A stretch of 44,002 nucleotides of DNA from Shimia litoralis (GTDB lineage: Bacteria; Pseudomonadota; Alphaproteobacteria; Rhodobacterales; Rhodobacteraceae), in assembly GCF_005518135.1 (NCBI RefSeq), contig NZ_SULI01000025.1:1-44002 (forward strand), read 5' to 3'. The translations under genes and the position numbers were made by a program. The notes under the pieces are model-generated. The model worked only from the letters and a program-made list of their open reading frames with translations. It was not told the DNA's origin and searched no databases. Shown here one piece after another: positions 40,889 to 44,002 of the stretch (its first letter is position 1; every line of letters starts with the position of its first letter).

Positions 40889-41758
40889 GTGTTTCACGCG
40901 CGACTGAAGGACACTGCTGCACGCGTGCAAGCCCATTTGGATACCGTCATGGCCCCAATGGGAGATTTGCCCGTTGTGCAGGCCATGAGGTATGCCAGTG
41001 CTGGCGGCAAGCGTTTGCGTGCATTTCTGGTATTGGAAAGTGCACGGTTGCATGATGTCGCCCCACAGAACGCAATCTGGCCTGCTGCTGCGATCGAGGC
41101 GATGCACGCCTATTCTTTGGTGCATGATGATCTGCCATGTATGGATGATGATGATTTGCGCCGCGGATTGCCCACCACACACGTAAAATGGGACGAGTGT
41201 ACGGCCGTTCTGGCGGGGGATGCGTTGCAGACGCTTGGCTTTGAATGCGTGTCTTGCGAAGCCTGTCACGATGATCCGCTTGTTCGCGCGGAATTGACGC
41301 TGACCCTCGCGCGGGCTGCGGGCGCGCGCGGCATGGTGCTTGGGCAGGCGCTTGATATTGCCGCTGAAACCGCAGAGGCCCCGTTGACGCTTGAAGAGAT
41401 CACAAGATTACAGGCTGGCAAAACAGGTGCCTTGATCGCGTGGTCTGCGACAGCGGGCGCTGTGATGGCGCGCGCTGATACAGCGCCGCTATACAGATAC
41501 GCGCAAGATCTCGGGCTGGCCTTTCAAATCGCCGATGATATCCTCGACATAGAAGGGGACGTGGCCACCGTAGGTAAAGCGGTCGGCAAAGATGTTCAGG
41601 CTGGCAAAGCGACCTTTGTTTCTTTGTTGGGATTAGAGGGCGCGAAGTCTCGCGCACGCGCTCTGGTGGATGACGCCTGTGACGCCTTGGCCCCCTATGG
41701 AAGCGAGGCCGAGTCCTTGCGAGAAGCCGCACGTTTCGTTATTGCCCGAAACAGCTAA
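40889..41758 (+). CDS. ispA: geranyl/farnesyl diphosphate synthase
   Basis: A 289-residue trans-prenyltransferase that condenses isopentenyl and dimethylallyl diphosphates to farnesyl diphosphate. The first Asp-rich motif is DDLPCMD (D80, D81, D86) and the second is DDILD (D216, D217, D220), with GGKRLR early on for diphosphate binding. It starts at GTG directly after the xseB stop (translational coupling). It uses precursors from the MEP pathway whose first enzyme is encoded next. Confidence 0.95.
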   Translation: MFHARLKDTAARVQAHLDTVMAPMGDLPVVQAMRYASAGGKRLRAFLVLESARLHDVAPQNAIWPAAAIEAMHAYSLVHDDLPCMDDDDLRRGLPTTHVKWDECTAVLAGDALQTLGFECVSCEACHDDPLVRAELTLTLARAAGARGMVLGQALDIAAETAEAPLTLEEITRLQAGKTGALIAWSATAGAVMARADTAPLYRYAQDLGLAFQIADDILDIEGDVATVGKAVGKDVQAGKATFVSLLGLEGAKSRARALVDDACDALAPYGSEAESLREAARFVIARNS

Positions 41759-41776
41759 GTCAGAAAGGCCTTGCCG

Positions 41777-43705
41777 ATGTCAGCCAGACCTGAAACCCCG
41801 CTATTGGATCGGGTGCATACTCCGGCGGATCTGAAACAGTTCTCGGATGCTGAATTGGTGCAGGTCGCGCATGAATTGCGCTCGGAAACGGTGTCCGCAG
41901 TTTCGGAAACGGGCGGGCATCTGGGTGCAGGCCTTGGTGTTGTCGAATTGACGGTGGCCCTGCATGCGATCTTTGACACTCCAAGAGACAAGATTATCTG
42001 GGATGTGGGTCACCAATGTTATCCGCACAAGATTCTGACTGGTCGGCGCGACCGTATTCGGACCCTGCGCACTAAGGATGGCTTGTCCGGTTTTACCAAG
42101 CGCAGCGAGTCGGTGTTTGACCCCTTTGGTGCAGCGCACAGTTCCACCTCAATTTCTGCTGCGCTCGGCTTTGCTGTTGCGCGCGATCTTGGCGGGCAAT
42201 GTGATGGCGGCCTAGGCGATGCGATTGCCGTCATTGGGGATGGATCCATCAGTGCAGGCATGGCGTACGAGGCCATGAACAATGCGGGTCACCTGAACAA
42301 GCGGCTTTTTGTGGTGTTGAACGACAATGAAATGTCGATTGCACCACCTGTTGGTGCGATGTCGGCGTATCTGTCGCGCCTTTATGCTGGCGACCCGTTT
42401 CAAGAATTTAAATCCGCCGCCAAAGGTGCGGTGTCTCTTTTGCCGGAACCGTTCCGCGAAGGCGCGAAGCGTGCCAAGGAGATGATCAAGGGCATGGCTG
42501 TTGGCGGCACGCTTTTTGAGGAATTGGGTTTTTCCTATGTCGGGCCAATTGATGGTCACGATATGGATCAATTGTTGCCGGTGTTGCGCACGATCCATCA
42601 GCGGGCGACTGGCCCTGTGATGCTGCATATCCTTACCAAAAAGGGTAAGGGCTATGCGCCAGCCGAGCGCGCCCGTGACAAAGGTCATGCCACTGCCAAG
42701 TTTGACGTGCTGACAGGTAAGCAGCACAAGACGCCGTCAAATGCACCATCGTACACATCGGTGTTTGGCAACGCCTTGGTGAATGAGGCCGCCCGAGACG
42801 ACAAAATTTGTGCCATTACCGCTGCGATGCCTGATGGAACCGGGTTGAACCTGTTCGCTGAGCGCTATCCAAGTCGGTGCTTTGATGTGGCGATAGCGGA
42901 ACAGCATGGCGTCACGTTCTCGGCGGCCTTGGCTGCAGGCGGTATGAAGCCCTTCTGCACAATGTACTCTACCTTCCTGCAGCGCGGGTATGATCAGATT
43001 GTCCATGATGTGGCGATCCAGCGGTTGCCCGTGCGCTTTGCGATTGATCGGGCTGGTCTCGTGGGGGCCGATGGCGCCACTCATGCCGGAAGCTTTGACG
43101 TCGCATTTTTGGCCAACCTGCCCGGCATGGTGGTCATGGCCGCTGCTGATGAAGCTGAACTGGTGCATATGGTTGCGACGGCCGCGGCGCATAACGATGG
43201 ACCAATCGCGTTTCGGTATCCCCGTGGCGAAGGCGTGGGGGTGGATCTCCCTGAACAAGGGACACCTCTTGAGATCGGCAAGGGGCGCATGATCCAGAAA
43301 GGCGCGCGCGTGGCCCTGCTTTCATTCGGCACACGTCTGGAAGAGGTCAAAAAGGCAGCTGAGTCTTTGGCGACCAAAGGGATTACGCCAACGATTGCTG
43401 ATGCGCGCTTTGCCAAGCCGCTGGATGCCGACATGATTCTGGAACTTGCGGCAAACCACGAGGCGCTCATTACAATAGAAGAGGGTGCGGTTGGTGGCTT
43501 CGGGAGTCATGTCGCCCAGCTTCTGGCAGAGAGTGCGGTCTTTGATACTGGCCTAAAGTACCGCTCCATGGTGTTGCCCGATATCTTTATCGATCAGGCG
43601 AATCCCAAAGACATGTATGATGTCGCCGCAATGAATGCCGAGCAGATCGAAAGCAAAGTCCTTGCGACCCTCGGTGTTGCGCAAATCGGCAGCAAATCTG
43701 CGTAA
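41777..43705 (+). CDS. dxs: 1-deoxy-D-xylulose-5-phosphate synthase
   Basis: A 642-residue TPP enzyme that condenses pyruvate and glyceraldehyde 3-phosphate, the first and controlling step of the MEP isoprenoid pathway. The TPP site [18 protein letters not shown] (about 154) with N in [24 protein letters not shown] and RYPRGEG are typical. Length is normal. I take the ATG at 41777; a TTG at 41771 is in frame two codons earlier. It is 18 bases after ispA. Its cofactor is TPP, the product that the thiBPQ system of this window helps to supply. Confidence 0.97.
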   Translation: MSARPETPLLDRVHTPADLKQFSDAELVQVAHELRSETVSAVSETGGHLGAGLGVVELTVALHAIFDTPRDKIIWDVGHQCYPHKILTGRRDRIRTLRTKDGLSGFTKRSESVFDPFGAAHSSTSISAALGFAVARDLGGQCDGGLGDAIAVIGDGSISAGMAYEAMNNAGHLNKRLFVVLNDNEMSIAPPVGAMSAYLSRLYAGDPFQEFKSAAKGAVSLLPEPFREGAKRAKEMIKGMAVGGTLFEELGFSYVGPIDGHDMDQLLPVLRTIHQRATGPVMLHILTKKGKGYAPAERARDKGHATAKFDVLTGKQHKTPSNAPSYTSVFGNALVNEAARDDKICAITAAMPDGTGLNLFAERYPSRCFDVAIAEQHGVTFSAALAAGGMKPFCTMYSTFLQRGYDQIVHDVAIQRLPVRFAIDRAGLVGADGATHAGSFDVAFLANLPGMVVMAAADEAELVHMVATAAAHNDGPIAFRYPRGEGVGVDLPEQGTPLEIGKGRMIQKGARVALLSFGTRLEEVKKAAESLATKGITPTIADARFAKPLDADMILELAANHEALITIEEGAVGGFGSHVAQLLAESAVFDTGLKYRSMVLPDIFIDQANPKDMYDVAAMNAEQIESKVLATLGVAQIGSKSA

Positions 43706-43734
43706 GCCTCGTATTTCATCCAAAAGACCTGACT

Positions 43735-43768
43735 GGCCGCAATGAGGAATGCTCAATGCGGCCTTTTT
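43735..43768 (+). terminator. intrinsic terminator after dxs
   Basis: GGCCGCA (43735-43741) pairs with TGCGGCC (43757-43763), with further inner pairing TGAG/CTCA, followed by TTTTT (43764-43768). It ends the petP-to-dxs run. Confidence 0.85.
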
Positions 43769-44002
43769 GATTCTGTGGATTCTTATTCCGTCTCATATTT
43801 CTTCTGATTTTGGGTATTGATTCCTGTTGTTTGCGTGGGGATTGGATTGTGTGTTGTGGGTAAGTCTGTGGGTAAGTGAATTGCGGAATGTTGTTTGGTA
43901 ATAAAGTTGCGTTTGGGTGTATGTTTTTGAAATGGGGGTTGGTTAAGTTTGTGATTTTATTAGGAAAATGTGATTTTTGAAGAAAAAGTGACATTTCTTG
44001 TA
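43769..44002. other. C-poor non-coding tail with tandem 11-base repeat
   Basis: After the dxs terminator the sequence becomes T- and G-rich with very few C residues up to the window end. It holds TGTGGGTAAGT twice in direct orientation (43855-43865 and 43867-43877). No gene is seen; an open frame on the minus strand is low-complexity (Asn/Pro/Gln/Lys) and unsupported. Confidence 0.55.

Noticed and set aside
43716-43994. Minus-strand 92-codon frame at the window end
   Set aside because: The product is low-complexity, rich in Asn, Pro, Gln and Lys, and follows directly from the skewed base use. It also crosses the dxs terminator.
1-44002. CRISPR array, prophage, insertion sequence, integron or tRNA gene
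   Set aside because: No regularly spaced repeats, no transposase or integrase motifs, no phage structural genes and no tRNA-like cloverleaf were seen anywhere in the window.

Overview
The window looks like a core-chromosome segment of a marine Rhodobacterales (Roseobacter-group) alphaproteobacterium with moderate GC. The assignment is an inference from gene content and order: a petP-petR pair of the Rhodobacter type, a run xseB-ispA-dxs, an FnrL-type FNR box, a predicted carnitine/gamma-butyrobetaine CoA operon, malonyl-CoA synthase, and many alphaproteobacterial paralogues. I see no phage, insertion sequence, CRISPR array or tRNA/rRNA gene. Coding density is high and many starts overlap the preceding stop.

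Layout. 1-5.3 kb: a hybrid histidine kinase whose 5' end is out of frame or cut, then on the minus strand yggT, recQ and yaaA. 5.4-9.9 kb (plus): a thioesterase, then an overlapping run of a UMF1-type MFS transporter, a MepA-like lipoprotein endopeptidase and a secreted phytase-like esterase, then the queuosine-precursor transporter yhhQ behind a structured leader. 9.9-11.7 kb: a probable SRP RNA with terminator, the ribosome-rescue factor arfB and a GlxA/AraC-type regulator. 11.7-14.7 kb (minus): an SDR protein, an AEC permease and aroC. 14.9-18.2 kb (plus): a TPP riboswitch followed by thiB-thiP-thiQ, a complete thiamine ABC importer. 18.2-19.8 kb (minus): a DUF427-class III adenylate cyclase fusion. 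20.1-23.3 kb (plus): an EamA permease, then ccdA, a periplasmic thioredoxin, msrB and msrA.

23.3-27.1 kb (minus): an HU protein, then ade-amn, which together turn AMP into adenine and then hypoxanthine. An FNR-like box lies in the divergent region shared with a class II aldolase gene. 28-33.1 kb: a GlxA regulator divergent from acyl-CoA dehydrogenase, ADP-forming acyl-CoA ligase and caiD, read here as gamma-butyrobetaine/crotonobetaine to carnitinyl-CoA. 33.1-38.3 kb: malonyl-CoA synthase (minus), a second EamA permease (plus), a Tat-exported PhoD phosphatase (minus) and ilvE (minus). 38.5-43.7 kb (plus): petP, petR, a histone-deacetylase-like amidohydrolase, xseB, ispA and dxs in one tightly packed run ending in a clear terminator. 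The last ~230 bases are non-coding, strikingly poor in C, with a short tandem repeat.

Most of the window is ordinary, well-conserved metabolism. The parts most worth a second look are the DUF427-cyclase fusion, the yhhQ leader, the FNR box at ade/aldolase, the carnitine-type operon with its intercistronic hairpin, the mixed-compartment CcdA-thioredoxin-Msr cluster, the broken 5' end of the kinase gene, and the skewed 3' tail.
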